From positions 1 through 64,000 of the forward strand of contig URWA01000003.1 in the NCBI GenBank assembly GCA_900551445.1: a stretch of DNA of 64,000 nt, in the 5' to 3' direction. Under the pieces are notes generated by a model. It saw nothing but the letters and a program-made list of their open reading frames with translations, had not been told where the DNA came from and did not search any database. Within the stretch, counting starts at the first letter, position 1. Each line of letters begins with the position of its first letter. The translations under genes and the position numbers were made by a program. This DNA is from an uncultured Bacteroides sp. GTDB lineage: Bacteria > Bacteroidota > Bacteroidia > Bacteroidales > Bacteroidaceae. Shown here one piece after another: positions 43,083 to 52,762 of the stretch.

Positions 43083-45392
43083 TTAAAACAAATCCCTCGT
43101 ACGGATTTCGTCTTTCCATTGATGATCTTTCGGGAACGGTTTTTCACCCCATGCCCGCACGCTGGTCCATTCCTGAGGCGCATCGGTCCAGAAAGGATGA
43201 GAAGCCGGAAGGCCCAATGGCAGGAAAGCCAGAGAAGTCATATACAAGCTTCCATTGTTGGTGTACCAGTCGGCAACATTCGGCTGGCGACCGGTAAAAC
43301 CGATGGTCAGGAAACCGCCTTCATTAAAATTATGACCGGTAGCAAACATGCGCTTCATCACGGCAGTCAAGGCACAACGTACCTGCGCCCCTCTCACCCC
43401 TGCCGGAAGTTCCTGATACCAAGCCATCAAGGCCAATGGCTGCATGGTGGCCATACGGTACGGGATGGAACGGCCAAATACGGGGAAAGTTCCCTCCGGT
43501 GAAATGAAACGTTCCAATATCAGACTGTATTTCTGGGCACGCTTCAATGCGCGGTCATAATATTTTCCGTAGTCAATCCGGCTGCGTACCTTGGCATCCT
43601 TCATGGCCTGGAGTGTTTCCAGATACATGGGATGGAACACGTAACTGCTGTAATAATCGAATACAAAAGAAGGACCGTCTGAGTACCATCCGTCGCCGGT
43701 GTACCACTCTTCCACTTTACGGATGGCAGAATTTACCCGATATTCGTCGAACGGTGCACCTGCCTTGGCCAGGAAACTTTCAATGGTAGACGAGAAAAGC
43801 AACCAGTTGGTATAAGGAGGGTCGATGCGGCGCAATTGCTGGAATTCCTCGATATAGCGTTTCTTGGTAGTTTCATCCAGCGGCATCCACAGCTGGTCGT
43901 AGGCACGGAGGAAACTTTCGGCCACATACGCCCCGTCCACCAGTGTCTGTCCTTCCTGACGCCACAACAGATAATCCGGACTCTGCGGGTCTACGGCGTT
44001 GGCGTAACTCTTCAACGCCCATTCACGCAGTTCCTTGCGCATCTTGCCTTCTTCCGTATCGTCATCTGGCAACGTGAGCCAAGGAGCAATACCGGCCATC
44101 AAACGTCCGAACGTTTCCATGTAAGCTACTTTCTTGTTGCGTCCGTCCCAAGTAGGGCTGACTTCCAGCTGCATGTTCTTCTGCAATTCTCCTTTGGCCA
44201 TGTTGCGCAATACCGGAGCCGCCATCTGATAAGCCAGCTTGCACCAGTAGGCACGGTCGGCAGCCTGAGGAGCTTCCAGATAACGTACATATTCACAGGC
44301 TGCCAGCAAAAATGCCCCCACCCCGAAATTTGCCGTAGAATTGGCGTTAATCACTTGTCCGGGAATGGCCTTTTCACCAATCGGTTGCACATAGCCCACC
44401 GTACCATCTTTCTGAAGTGCCTTTTTTGACAAATAGTTCCATGCCTTCTCTACGACTGGCATGTATGTATCTTTACTTAAATACCCATTGTTGATTCCCC
44501 ATAAAAATCCGTATGTAAACAATGCCGTACCACTGGTTTCCGGTCCTGGGGCAAAATCCGGATCCATCATGCTGCGGGTCCAATAGCCTTCCGGCTGCTG
44601 GATGGCAGCTACAGCCTTCGCCATTTTCTGAAATTTCTCTACAAAGAACGGATGATGCTTGTACTCTACCGGCATATCTTTCAACACCTTAGCCAGTCCG
44701 GCCAGTACCCAGGCATCTCCTCTGGCCCAGAAATCTTTCTTTCCGCTGGCTGTCTTATGCTTCGGATAGATGTATTTCGCATCGCGGTAATACAGGTTCT
44801 CGTCCTTGTCAAACATGATGCTGTCGGAATATTGCAGATACGCATACAGTTTGTCCAGATACAGCGTATTGTGCGTCACCTTATACAGTTTGGTCATCAC
44901 CGGCATGGCCATGTAGAGCGCGTCGCTCCACCACCAGTAATCGTTCTGTGAGGTACTCATCTGATATTCCATCACTTCACGGGCACGGCGGATTTTCCAA
45001 TCCTCCGGAGCCAGGTTGTATAAATCCACATACGTCTGGAAGCAAATCTGATAATCGCCGAAAAGTACATATTCATCCGATTCCCCGTAGGAATATTTCC
45101 ATTCCGAACGGTTGTCACTTTTGGCTCCTTTCCACTGATTGTAGTTTGCCCATGTTTCCGAATAGGTGCGGTACGTCTCATTTCCGGTCAGGAAATAGGC
45201 TTCCATGTTGCCCGTGTGATACACGGCATTGTCCCAGAAAGAACGCACTTCCGGTGAATTTTCGGCCTGCCAGTGCTGGTTCACCTTGTCAATCATCTTG
45301 CGGACCTGACCCGCTTCGGAGTCCTTGGCACCCGCCGACCCGGACCATATACCCAACGCACAAGCCAATAAAAATTTACATACTTGTTTCAT
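43083..45392 (-). CDS. GH105-DUF2264 fusion (unsaturated uronyl hydrolase plus second domain)
   Basis: A 769-aa secreted protein with two enzyme-like alpha/alpha barrels. Residues about 25-375 match GH105/YteR-type unsaturated uronyl hydrolases: WWWSDALYMAMPVM near 150, FWARGDAWVLAGLAKVL near 225 with the catalytic Asp, and GFLWGINNGYL. Residues about 410-769 match DUF2264 (WDGRNKKVAYMETFGRLMAG; YWLL-type helices; DGWYSDGPSFVFDYYSS near 585). DUF2264 relatives include enzymes assigned to beta-glucuronidase family GH154, so the fusion could remove both unsaturated and saturated uronic acid. Signal peptide 1-22. Confidence 0.8.
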   Translation of the reverse strand: MKQVCKFLLACALGIWSGSAGAKDSEAGQVRKMIDKVNQHWQAENSPEVRSFWDNAVYHTGNMEAYFLTGNETYRTYSETWANYNQWKGAKSDNRSEWKYSYGESDEYVLFGDYQICFQTYVDLYNLAPEDWKIRRAREVMEYQMSTSQNDYWWWSDALYMAMPVMTKLYKVTHNTLYLDKLYAYLQYSDSIMFDKDENLYYRDAKYIYPKHKTASGKKDFWARGDAWVLAGLAKVLKDMPVEYKHHPFFVEKFQKMAKAVAAIQQPEGYWTRSMMDPDFAPGPETSGTALFTYGFLWGINNGYLSKDTYMPVVEKAWNYLSKKALQKDGTVGYVQPIGEKAIPGQVINANSTANFGVGAFLLAACEYVRYLEAPQAADRAYWCKLAYQMAAPVLRNMAKGELQKNMQLEVSPTWDGRNKKVAYMETFGRLMAGIAPWLTLPDDDTEEGKMRKELREWALKSYANAVDPQSPDYLLWRQEGQTLVDGAYVAESFLRAYDQLWMPLDETTKKRYIEEFQQLRRIDPPYTNWLLFSSTIESFLAKAGAPFDEYRVNSAIRKVEEWYTGDGWYSDGPSFVFDYYSSYVFHPMYLETLQAMKDAKVRSRIDYGKYYDRALKRAQKYSLILERFISPEGTFPVFGRSIPYRMATMQPLALMAWYQELPAGVRGAQVRCALTAVMKRMFATGHNFNEGGFLTIGFTGRQPNVADWYTNNGSLYMTSLAFLPLGLPASHPFWTDAPQEWTSVRAWGEKPFPKDHQWKDEIRTRDLF

Positions 45393-45407
45393 AGTTTTAT
45401 CTTGAGA

Positions 45408-46685
45408 TTAATTTACTTCCAATACATATACCGGGGTGGCAGCTGAATCCTTCACTTTCTCGCCGTCTCCCTGATGGGTTTCCTGCACGAACACATGCAG
45501 CTTCTTCTGTGTTTTCCACAGTTCCGTGTCACAGCTGGGTTCCCAGGCATCCACGGAAAAATCGGTCAGGTCTTTCACCTGCCATTCGCCCGACTTCACA
45601 TTCTCTGTATAAGCCACAGAGACCTTACTTCCCCGCTCCGCATCACGGAACACGAAATAAGCCTTTCCTTTATCCACCGCAATGCGCGGACGAGAAATCG
45701 GAATCATCTTCGTACCCCCGCCTTTCAAGGTAAATCCTTGTGAACGGTTCATTATCTGACGGTTCTGCCAGCCTTTACCATCGTTCCACACAAGCCGGTA
45801 TTGAGGCACCTCACTGTCTGCATCCCTCCAATAAGTCACAATATAAGGATGTCCTTCCGCATCGGTACTCATACTTGTCTGGTTAATCAGCTCACTGTTC
45901 TGCGGAATGTAACAAGCATATTCCGCATTGTCTTTCCGGATAGGAAGCGTATATTTTTCGCCGGTCGACTTATACCACGTTTTTCCTTCATCGGGAGAAT
46001 ACGCATAGCAAAGGTCGTGGTTGGTTTCCACCATCCACGTTTCACGCCACACCCACGACAGATGAATCACTCCGGCCTCATCCATATACAGCTGCCAATA
46101 CGCATTCCGCTGGTTTTCACCATCAATCAGGATATCCTGCACACGCGACCACCGACGGCTCTTCAAGTCATAACGGTTCAACACCAGATTTCCCCTCCCG
46201 GATGCTCCCGAACGATAGGCAAACAGCAAATCGCCGCTGGGCATCCGATAGAATTCCGGATAAGTCACATCATCCTCGTCCTTTCCGGTCATCGGTTCTT
46301 TTTCTCCCAAAGTCAACGCGCCGGGAGCCGTACTTTTACAATAATTCAGTTTATTGCCGTGATGGTCAAAAGATAAATGCAGATAGCCGTCTCCATCTAC
46401 CATCATGCTGATGACATTGTGTGCATCGGCCACGTTTCCTTTATACTGGCTACGATGCAACGTCCAGTTCTCCGTACCCAAAGCACGTTTACCTACCACC
46501 AGATAACCGTCCGCATCATAATAAGAGATGTATTGTGTACCTTTATCCGTCACCAGTGAACTGTTACGGAATACGGTTGTATTTACAGAAGTGGAGCTGT
46601 ATCCGTCGGCTACCCTGACAAGGTGCTGTGCTGCAAGCTCTCCTAAAAAAAGCAGTCCTACTAAACATAAAAAAATGCGCTTCAT
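45408..46685 (-). CDS. BNR_4 seven-bladed propeller enzyme (GH145/PL24-25-like)
   Basis: A 425-aa secreted beta-propeller of the BNR_4 family, which contains GH145 (L-rhamnosyl-alpha-1,4-glucuronate hydrolases) and ulvan lyases PL24/PL25. The signal peptide ends about residue 19 (GELAAQ). Landmark residues are LHLSFDHHGNKLNY (about 103-116) and IHLSWVWRETWM (about 201-212), the usual catalytic-face motifs. It is the first gene of the enzyme operon, so it is probably the most highly expressed of these enzymes. Lyase or hydrolase activity cannot be distinguished by eye. Confidence 0.72.
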   Translation of the reverse strand: MKRIFLCLVGLLFLGELAAQHLVRVADGYSSTSVNTTVFRNSSLVTDKGTQYISYYDADGYLVVGKRALGTENWTLHRSQYKGNVADAHNVISMMVDGDGYLHLSFDHHGNKLNYCKSTAPGALTLGEKEPMTGKDEDDVTYPEFYRMPSGDLLFAYRSGASGRGNLVLNRYDLKSRRWSRVQDILIDGENQRNAYWQLYMDEAGVIHLSWVWRETWMVETNHDLCYAYSPDEGKTWYKSTGEKYTLPIRKDNAEYACYIPQNSELINQTSMSTDAEGHPYIVTYWRDADSEVPQYRLVWNDGKGWQNRQIMNRSQGFTLKGGGTKMIPISRPRIAVDKGKAYFVFRDAERGSKVSVAYTENVKSGEWQVKDLTDFSVDAWEPSCDTELWKTQKKLHVFVQETHQGDGEKVKDSAATPVYVLEVN

Positions 46686-46707
46686 AGTTTATATTTTAAG
46701 TTCTTTG

Positions 46708-46716
46708 GCAAAAATA
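46708..46716 (-). promoter_or_regulatory. -7 element of the PUL enzyme operon
   Basis: TATTTTTGC on the minus strand (46716-46708) fits the consensus and lies 23 bp before the ATG of the BNR_4 gene. No -33 TTTG is present, consistent with activator control by the HTCS. Confidence 0.5.
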
Positions 46717-46864
46717 AAAGATTCAGATAGAAAAAGGGGATAAAAATTTCGTCAAGGAGGGAGAAAAAACAAGCAAGGGGGCTTAAATACACAATATAAC
46801 TCCTTTTTTGAACGAATTGTCATATATCCCCGTACAACCATCCGCCCCAAACAACAAAAAAAAT

Positions 46865-46904
46865 GGTCCATACTCCAGAGACTCACGCTCTCGGAATATG
46901 GACC
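46865..46904 (-). terminator. Terminator of the trpS-murF operon
   Basis: GGTCCATA (46865-46872) pairs with TATGGACC (46897-46904) and continues with TCC/GGA inside. It is followed on the minus strand by a run of eight or more T. Confidence 0.9.
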
Positions 46905-46929
46905 TTGATCTAAAAAGCTATTTCTTATC

Positions 46930-48222
46930 TTATAGACTGGCCGGAAGCTCACTCAGCTTCATGCTGTTGGAACCTTTCACCAGCACACAACCTCCCTGCA
47001 GGGGATGGGCTGCCAGCAAGGCTTCCACTTCCTTCACATCTTTGTAATGCTCAAAAGGAGACGAAGTACCTCCAAATTCCGGACCGACCAGCATCACCCG
47101 TTCGAAGCCACATTCTTTCAAGAAATCTACCACCTTCTGGTGTTCCTCGTGACTTCCTTCTCCGAGTTCCTTCATGTCACCCAAAATCGCCACCTTGTGC
47201 GCCGCCTCCATCTGACGGAAGTTTTCCAATGCCGCCATCATACTGGTGGGGTTGGCATTGTAGGCATCCACAATCAAGGTATTGGAAGCGGTATGTACCA
47301 GCTGCGAACGGTTGTTCTGCGGCACATACGAGGACAACGCGTGACAGATTTGTGTATCCTCCACGCCGAAATAACGACCTATGGCCACGGCCGCCAAAGC
47401 ATTGTCCAAGTTATAGGCCCCTATCAGATGCGTCTGCACTTCGTGTGAAACCCCTTCGGCTGTCCAGCTGAAATGCAGGAACGGTGAACAGGCTACCACC
47501 TTTCCCGTCACATCCAGTCCGGGAGTCTGTCCGTAACGGACGCACGTCAAGCCGGCAGCAATCTTGTTCAGGTAAGGATTCTCGTTCTGGATAAAGATGG
47601 TGGCATTTCCCTTTTCCCGCAGGAAATCATACAATTCTCCTTTGGTGCGGATAACCCCTTCAAAGGAACCGAATCCCTGAAGATGAGCCTTCCCCACATT
47701 GGTAATGATACCATAATCCGGCTCGGCAATGTGAACCAAGGTCTTGATTTCTCCCGGATGGTTGGCCCCCATTTCGATGACCGCCATCTCGTGTTCCGGC
47801 TTCAGGCGCAACAAGGTCAACGGCACTCCGATGTGGTTGTTGAAATTTCCTTGCGTGTAAAGCACCTTGAACTTCTCGCCCAGTACGGTCGCAATCAGTT
47901 CTTTCGTGGTGGTTTTTCCGTTCGTACCGGTTACCCCGATCATGCGGGTACCCAACCGACGACGGTGATAGTTGGCCAGCTTCTGCAACGTCTCCAGGCA
48001 GTTGTCCACCAGAATAATCCGTGGATTCTCGGGAGAAGCATACTGCGGTTCATCCACCACCGCATAGCGGCAGCCCTGTGCCAACGATTGGGCAGCAAAG
48101 GTATTCCCATTGAATGTTTCTCCTTTCAGGGCCAGAAACATAGAACCCTCCGGACAATGGCGGCTGTCGGTCGTCAGTCCGTTACATTCCGTAAAGCGGT
48201 TATATAGTTCCTCTATTTCCAT
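46930..48222 (-). CDS. murF: UDP-N-acetylmuramoyl-tripeptide--D-alanyl-D-alanine ligase
   Basis: A 430-aa Mur ligase that adds D-Ala-D-Ala to the peptidoglycan precursor. The start at 48222 (MEIEELYNRF) is preferred because an upstream ATG would overlap trpS. The ATP-binding motif GVTGTNGKTTTKELIA is intact (about residue 95), followed by the Mur-ligase central motifs (VIEMGANHPGEI; IVDAYNANPTSM) and the C-terminal domain. It is encoded 4 bp downstream of trpS. Confidence 0.95.
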   Translation of the reverse strand: MEIEELYNRFTECNGLTTDSRHCPEGSMFLALKGETFNGNTFAAQSLAQGCRYAVVDEPQYASPENPRIILVDNCLETLQKLANYHRRRLGTRMIGVTGTNGKTTTKELIATVLGEKFKVLYTQGNFNNHIGVPLTLLRLKPEHEMAVIEMGANHPGEIKTLVHIAEPDYGIITNVGKAHLQGFGSFEGVIRTKGELYDFLREKGNATIFIQNENPYLNKIAAGLTCVRYGQTPGLDVTGKVVACSPFLHFSWTAEGVSHEVQTHLIGAYNLDNALAAVAIGRYFGVEDTQICHALSSYVPQNNRSQLVHTASNTLIVDAYNANPTSMMAALENFRQMEAAHKVAILGDMKELGEGSHEEHQKVVDFLKECGFERVMLVGPEFGGTSSPFEHYKDVKEVEALLAAHPLQGGCVLVKGSNSMKLSELPASL

Positions 48223-48226
48223 ATTC

Positions 48227-49321
48227 TTATTGCTCTGCGAAGCGTTTTGCCTGCTCTTCAATCAGTGCGGCATCGTCAAAATAGTTGATTTTCATGGCAC
48301 GGCGTACCTCGTCCATGGTCTGGGCAGCAGCCTCACGGGCAACCTCACAACCCTTCTTCAACATGTCATATACAGCCGGAATGTCTTTTTCAAATTCCTT
48401 GCGGCGCGCACGGATGGGTTCCAGTTCTTCCTGCATCACGGCAGCGAGGAACTTCTTCACCTTCATGTCGCCCAATCCGCCACGAGTATAATGAGCTTTC
48501 AGCTCGTCCAAGTTGGCATATTCCGGCAAATAACGGCCGAAATGTTCCGGACGGCAGAAGGCATCCAAATACGTGAATACGCAGTTGCCTTCCAATTTAC
48601 CCGGATCGCTCACCTTGATGTGAGTCGGGTCGGTGTACATGCTCTTTACTTTCTTCTCCACTTCGTCTGCAGCATCCGACAAGTAAATGCAGTTGCCCAA
48701 CGACTTGCTCATCTTGGCCTTACCGTCTGTTCCCGGCAAACGCAGACAAGCAGCATTGTCCGGAAGAAGGATTTCCGGTTCCACCAGTGTTTCCCCATAA
48801 ATATGGTTAAAACGGCGTACAATCTCACGCGTCTGTTCAATCATCGGTTCCTGGTCCTCTCCCACCGGTACGGTAGTCGCCTTGAAGGCTGTGATATCGG
48901 CAGCCTGACTGATAGGATAAGTAAAGAAGCCCACCGGAATACTGGTTTCAAAGTTACGCATCTGGATTTCGGTCTTCACCGTCGGGTTACGCTGCAAACG
49001 GGAAACGGTAACCAAGTCCATGTAATAGAAACTCAATTCACACAGTTCCGGAATCTGCGACTGGATAAAAATGGTAGACTTTTCCGGGTCAAGTCCCACA
49101 GACAAATAGTCCAATGCCACTTCAATCACGTTCTGACGCACCTTTTCCGGATTGTCAATGTTATCAGTCAACGCCTGTCCGTCGGCCTCGAACACAAAGA
49201 TTTTGTCGTAAAGTCCTGAATTCTGCAACTCCACACGTCGGCGCAACGAACCCACGTAGTGGCCGATATGTAATTTACCGGTAGGGCGGTCACCGGTCAA
49301 AATAATCTTTTCCTTTTTCAT
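48227..49321 (-). CDS. trpS: Tryptophanyl-tRNA synthetase
   Basis: A 364-aa class I aminoacyl-tRNA synthetase charging tRNA-Trp. It carries the HIGH-type motif [12 protein letters not shown] at about residues 16-27 and the KMSKSLGN motif (about residue 205). The anticodon-binding C-terminal helices follow (about 250-364). It forms an operon with murF and is transcribed divergently from carB, with both promoters overlapping in the 158-bp gap. Confidence 0.95.
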   Translation of the reverse strand: MKKEKIILTGDRPTGKLHIGHYVGSLRRRVELQNSGLYDKIFVFEADGQALTDNIDNPEKVRQNVIEVALDYLSVGLDPEKSTIFIQSQIPELCELSFYYMDLVTVSRLQRNPTVKTEIQMRNFETSIPVGFFTYPISQAADITAFKATTVPVGEDQEPMIEQTREIVRRFNHIYGETLVEPEILLPDNAACLRLPGTDGKAKMSKSLGNCIYLSDAADEVEKKVKSMYTDPTHIKVSDPGKLEGNCVFTYLDAFCRPEHFGRYLPEYANLDELKAHYTRGGLGDMKVKKFLAAVMQEELEPIRARRKEFEKDIPAVYDMLKKGCEVAREAAAQTMDEVRRAMKINYFDDAALIEEQAKRFAEQ

Positions 49322-49355
49322 ACTACAAGCTATTGTTTCTACTTTCTAAATTGCA

Positions 49356-49404
49356 GCAAAGATATATAAATCCTTTGTTTTCTTCAAAATAAATCGTTTC
49401 TTTG
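49356..49404. promoter_or_regulatory. Overlapping divergent promoters of trpS and carB
   Basis: Leftward (trpS): -33 TTTG 49388-49385, 20 bp, -7 TATCTTTG 49364-49357. Rightward (carB): -33 TTTG 49374-49377, 19 bp, -7 TTTCTTTG 49397-49404. The two promoters are interleaved, so polymerase binding is mutually exclusive. Confidence 0.7.
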
Positions 49405-49479
49405 CAAGTAGTCCAAAACGACAAAAACAGCCGCCGGACGCAAACAACCTTTGAGAAAAACACCAATTTATCTATAACC

Positions 49480-52400
49480 ATGAAGAAAGAATTGAAAAAA
49501 GTCCTGGTTCTCGGATCAGGCGCACTGAAAATCGGACAAGCCGGAGAGTTCGACTATTCAGGTTCGCAAGCCTTGAAAGCATTGCGCGAAGAAGGTATCC
49601 GCTCCGTCCTCATCAATCCCAATATTGCTACCATACAGACCTCGGAAGGTATTGCCGACCAAGTCTACTTCCTGCCTGTCACTCCGTATTTCGTGACCGA
49701 AATCATCAAAAAGGAACGTCCGGACGGTATTCTGCTGGCTTTCGGCGGACAGACAGCCCTGAACTGCGGTACGGAACTTTATCAAACAGGCGTGCTGAAA
49801 GAATATGGCGTGGAAGTGCTGGGCACCTCAGTGGATGCCATTATGTACACGGAAGACCGCGACCTGTTTGTCAAGAAGCTCAACGAAGTCCCCCTCAAGA
49901 CTCCCGTCAGCCGGGCAGTGGAAAACATGCGGGATGCACTCGAAGCCGCACGCACCATCGGCTATCCGGTCATGATCCGTTCGGCTTATGCACTGGGAGG
50001 TCTGGGAAGCGGCATCTGCCCCGATGAGGAAAAATTCATCGAACTGGCTGAAAGTGCCTTCACCTTCTCTCCGCAGATTCTGGTGGAAGAATCCCTGAAA
50101 GGCTGGAAAGAAATCGAGTTTGAGGTCATCCGCGATGCCAACGACCATTGCTTTACCGTGGCCAGCATGGAAAACTTCGACCCGCTGGGCATCCATACCG
50201 GAGAATCCATCGTGGTGGCGCCTACCTGCTCACTGACCGAAGAACAGGTAACCATGCTGCAAGATTTGTCGAAGCAATGTATCCGCCATCTGAACATTGT
50301 GGGAGAATGTAACATCCAGTATGCGTTCCACGCCGAAACCAACGACTACCGTATCATTGAGGTTAATGCCCGCCTGAGCCGTTCATCGGCACTGGCTTCC
50401 AAGGCCACCGGTTATCCACTGGCTTTCGTGGCCGCCAAGATTGCGCTGGGCTATACATTGGATGAAATCGGTGAGATGGGCACCCCGAACTCAGCCTATG
50501 TAGCTCCGCAACTGGATTACCTGATTTGCAAGATTCCGCGCTGGGACCTCAACAAGTTTGCCGGCGTATCCCACCGCATCGGCTCCAGCATGAAGTCGGT
50601 GGGCGAAATCATGTCCATCGGACGGACATTTGAAGAGATTATCCAGAAAGGCCTGCGTATGATTGGTCAGGGCATGCACGGCTTTGTGGGCAATGACCAT
50701 ACCCGCTTCACGAACCTGGACGACGAACTGTCCAACCCGACCGACCTGCGTATCTTCGCCATCGCACAGGCCCTGGAAGAGGGATATTCCATCGAGCGCA
50801 TCTACGAACTGACCAAGATTGACCCGTGGTTCATCGGCAAACTGAAAAACATTGTCGACTACAAACATAAGCTGTCCGAATATAACTCACTCGAAGAACT
50901 TCCGGCCGACGTGCTCCATCAGGCCAAGTTGATGGGCTTCTCCGATTTCCAGATTGCCCGCTTCGTACTGAAACCCACGCAGGGAAACATGGAGAAAGAG
51001 AATCTGCAAGTACGTGCCTACCGCAAGAAGTTGGGTATCCTGCCGGCAGTGAAACGCATCAACACGGTAGCCTCCGAACATCCGGAACTGACCAACTACC
51101 TGTATATGACGTATGCCGTGGAAGGTTACGATGTCAATTATTATAAGAACGAGAAATCAGTCATTGTCCTCGGTTCGGGTGCCTACCGCATCGGTTCGTC
51201 CGTGGAATTCGACTGGTGCTCGGTGAATGCCATCCAGACCGCCCGCAAGCTGGGATACAAATCCATCATGATCAACTACAATCCGGAAACGGTGTCTACC
51301 GACTACGACATGTGCGACCGTCTGTATTTCGATGAACTTTCCTTCGAACGGGTACTTGATGTCATCGACCTGGAACAGCCGCGCGGTGTCATTGTCTCCG
51401 TAGGCGGACAGATTCCGAACAACCTGGCCATGAAACTGTATCGCCAGTCGGTACCGGTACTCGGTACCTCTCCGATTTCCATCGACCGGGCGGAAAACCG
51501 CAACAAGTTCTCGGCTATGCTCGACCAGCTGGGCATCGACCAACCGGCCTGGCAGGAACTGACCAGCCTGGACGACGTGAAAGAGTTCGTGAAGAAAGTG
51601 GGCTATCCGGTATTGGTTCGGCCGTCGTACGTGCTCTCCGGAGCGGCCATGAATGTATGTTATGACCAGGAGGAACTGGAACGCTTCCTGCAAATGGCCA
51701 GCGAGGTGTCCAAGGAATATCCGGTGGTCGTATCGCAGTTCATGCAGGAAACCAAGGAAATCGAATTCGATGCCGTGGCACAGAACGGAGAAATTGTGGA
51801 ATACGCCATTTCAGAACACATCGAATATGCGGGAGTCCATTCAGGTGACGCAACCCTGGTATTCCCCGCACAGCATATTTATTTTGCGACAGCCCGACAG
51901 ATTAAGAAAATCAGCCGCAAGATTGCCAAGGAACTCAACATTTCGGGTCCGTTCAACATCCAGTACCTGGCCAAGAACAACGACGTGAAAGTGATTGAAT
52001 GTAACCTGCGTGCTTCCCGCAGCTTCCCGTTCGTATCGAAGGTGTTGAAACGCAACTTCATCGAAACGGCCACCCGCATCATGCTCGATGCCCCGTATGT
52101 GCGCCCCGACAAACTGGCGTTCGACATCGACTGGATTGGGGTCAAGGCCTCCCAGTTCTCGTTCGCCCGTCTGCAGAATGCCGACCCGGTACTGGGTGTC
52201 GACATGTCGTCTACGGGAGAAGTAGGCTGTCTGGGTGATGACTTTGACGAAGCCTTACTGAACGCCCTGATTGCCACGGGCTACAAGATTCCGAAGAAAT
52301 CGGTGTTGTTCTCGTCCGGCGCTACCAAATCGAAAGTAGACCTGCTGGATGCCAGCCACATGCTGCATCAGAAAGGATACGACATCTATGCCACGGCCGG

Positions 52401-52704
52401 CACGGCTGCCTTCCTGAACTCCCACGGCATTCCGACCACACCGGTGTTCTGGCCCGATGAGCGCCCGCATGCTGAAAACAACGTGATGAAGATGATTGCG
52501 GAACACAAATTCGAACTGATTGTGAACATCCCGAAGAACCATACCAAGCGGGAGCTTACCAACGGATACCGTATCCGCCGCGGGGCCATCGACCACAATA
52601 TTCCGCTGATTACCAACGCCCGTCTGGCCAAGGCATTCATCGAGGCTTTCTGCCATCTGAAACAGGAAGATATCCAGATAAAGAGCTGGCAGGAATACAA
52701 ATGA
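49480..52704 (+). CDS. carB: Carbamoyl-phosphate synthase large subunit, eukaryotic-like
   Basis: A 1074-aa synthase with two ATP-grasp halves, making carbamoyl phosphate for arginine and pyrimidine synthesis. I chose the ATG at 49480 (MKKELKK) because the upstream codons are not conserved. The N-terminus VLVLGSGALKIGQAGEFDYSG and the second-half motif VLGSGAYRIGSSVEFDWCSV resemble the animal and fungal CAD/CPSase more than E. coli CarB. The allosteric MGS-like domain (about 940-1074) is present. No carA (glutaminase) lies adjacent. Confidence 0.93.
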   Translation: MKKELKKVLVLGSGALKIGQAGEFDYSGSQALKALREEGIRSVLINPNIATIQTSEGIADQVYFLPVTPYFVTEIIKKERPDGILLAFGGQTALNCGTELYQTGVLKEYGVEVLGTSVDAIMYTEDRDLFVKKLNEVPLKTPVSRAVENMRDALEAARTIGYPVMIRSAYALGGLGSGICPDEEKFIELAESAFTFSPQILVEESLKGWKEIEFEVIRDANDHCFTVASMENFDPLGIHTGESIVVAPTCSLTEEQVTMLQDLSKQCIRHLNIVGECNIQYAFHAETNDYRIIEVNARLSRSSALASKATGYPLAFVAAKIALGYTLDEIGEMGTPNSAYVAPQLDYLICKIPRWDLNKFAGVSHRIGSSMKSVGEIMSIGRTFEEIIQKGLRMIGQGMHGFVGNDHTRFTNLDDELSNPTDLRIFAIAQALEEGYSIERIYELTKIDPWFIGKLKNIVDYKHKLSEYNSLEELPADVLHQAKLMGFSDFQIARFVLKPTQGNMEKENLQVRAYRKKLGILPAVKRINTVASEHPELTNYLYMTYAVEGYDVNYYKNEKSVIVLGSGAYRIGSSVEFDWCSVNAIQTARKLGYKSIMINYNPETVSTDYDMCDRLYFDELSFERVLDVIDLEQPRGVIVSVGGQIPNNLAMKLYRQSVPVLGTSPISIDRAENRNKFSAMLDQLGIDQPAWQELTSLDDVKEFVKKVGYPVLVRPSYVLSGAAMNVCYDQEELERFLQMASEVSKEYPVVVSQFMQETKEIEFDAVAQNGEIVEYAISEHIEYAGVHSGDATLVFPAQHIYFATARQIKKISRKIAKELNISGPFNIQYLAKNNDVKVIECNLRASRSFPFVSKVLKRNFIETATRIMLDAPYVRPDKLAFDIDWIGVKASQFSFARLQNADPVLGVDMSSTGEVGCLGDDFDEALLNALIATGYKIPKKSVLFSSGATKSKVDLLDASHMLHQKGYDIYATAGTAAFLNSHGIPTTPVFWPDERPHAENNVMKMIAEHKFELIVNIPKNHTKRELTNGYRIRRGAIDHNIPLITNARLAKAFIEAFCHLKQEDIQIKSWQEYK

Positions 52705-52762
52705 AAAGTGTAGACTTTCGACGTCTTTTGAAGATTTTCTGAAGACTTTTGAGGACTCAAAA

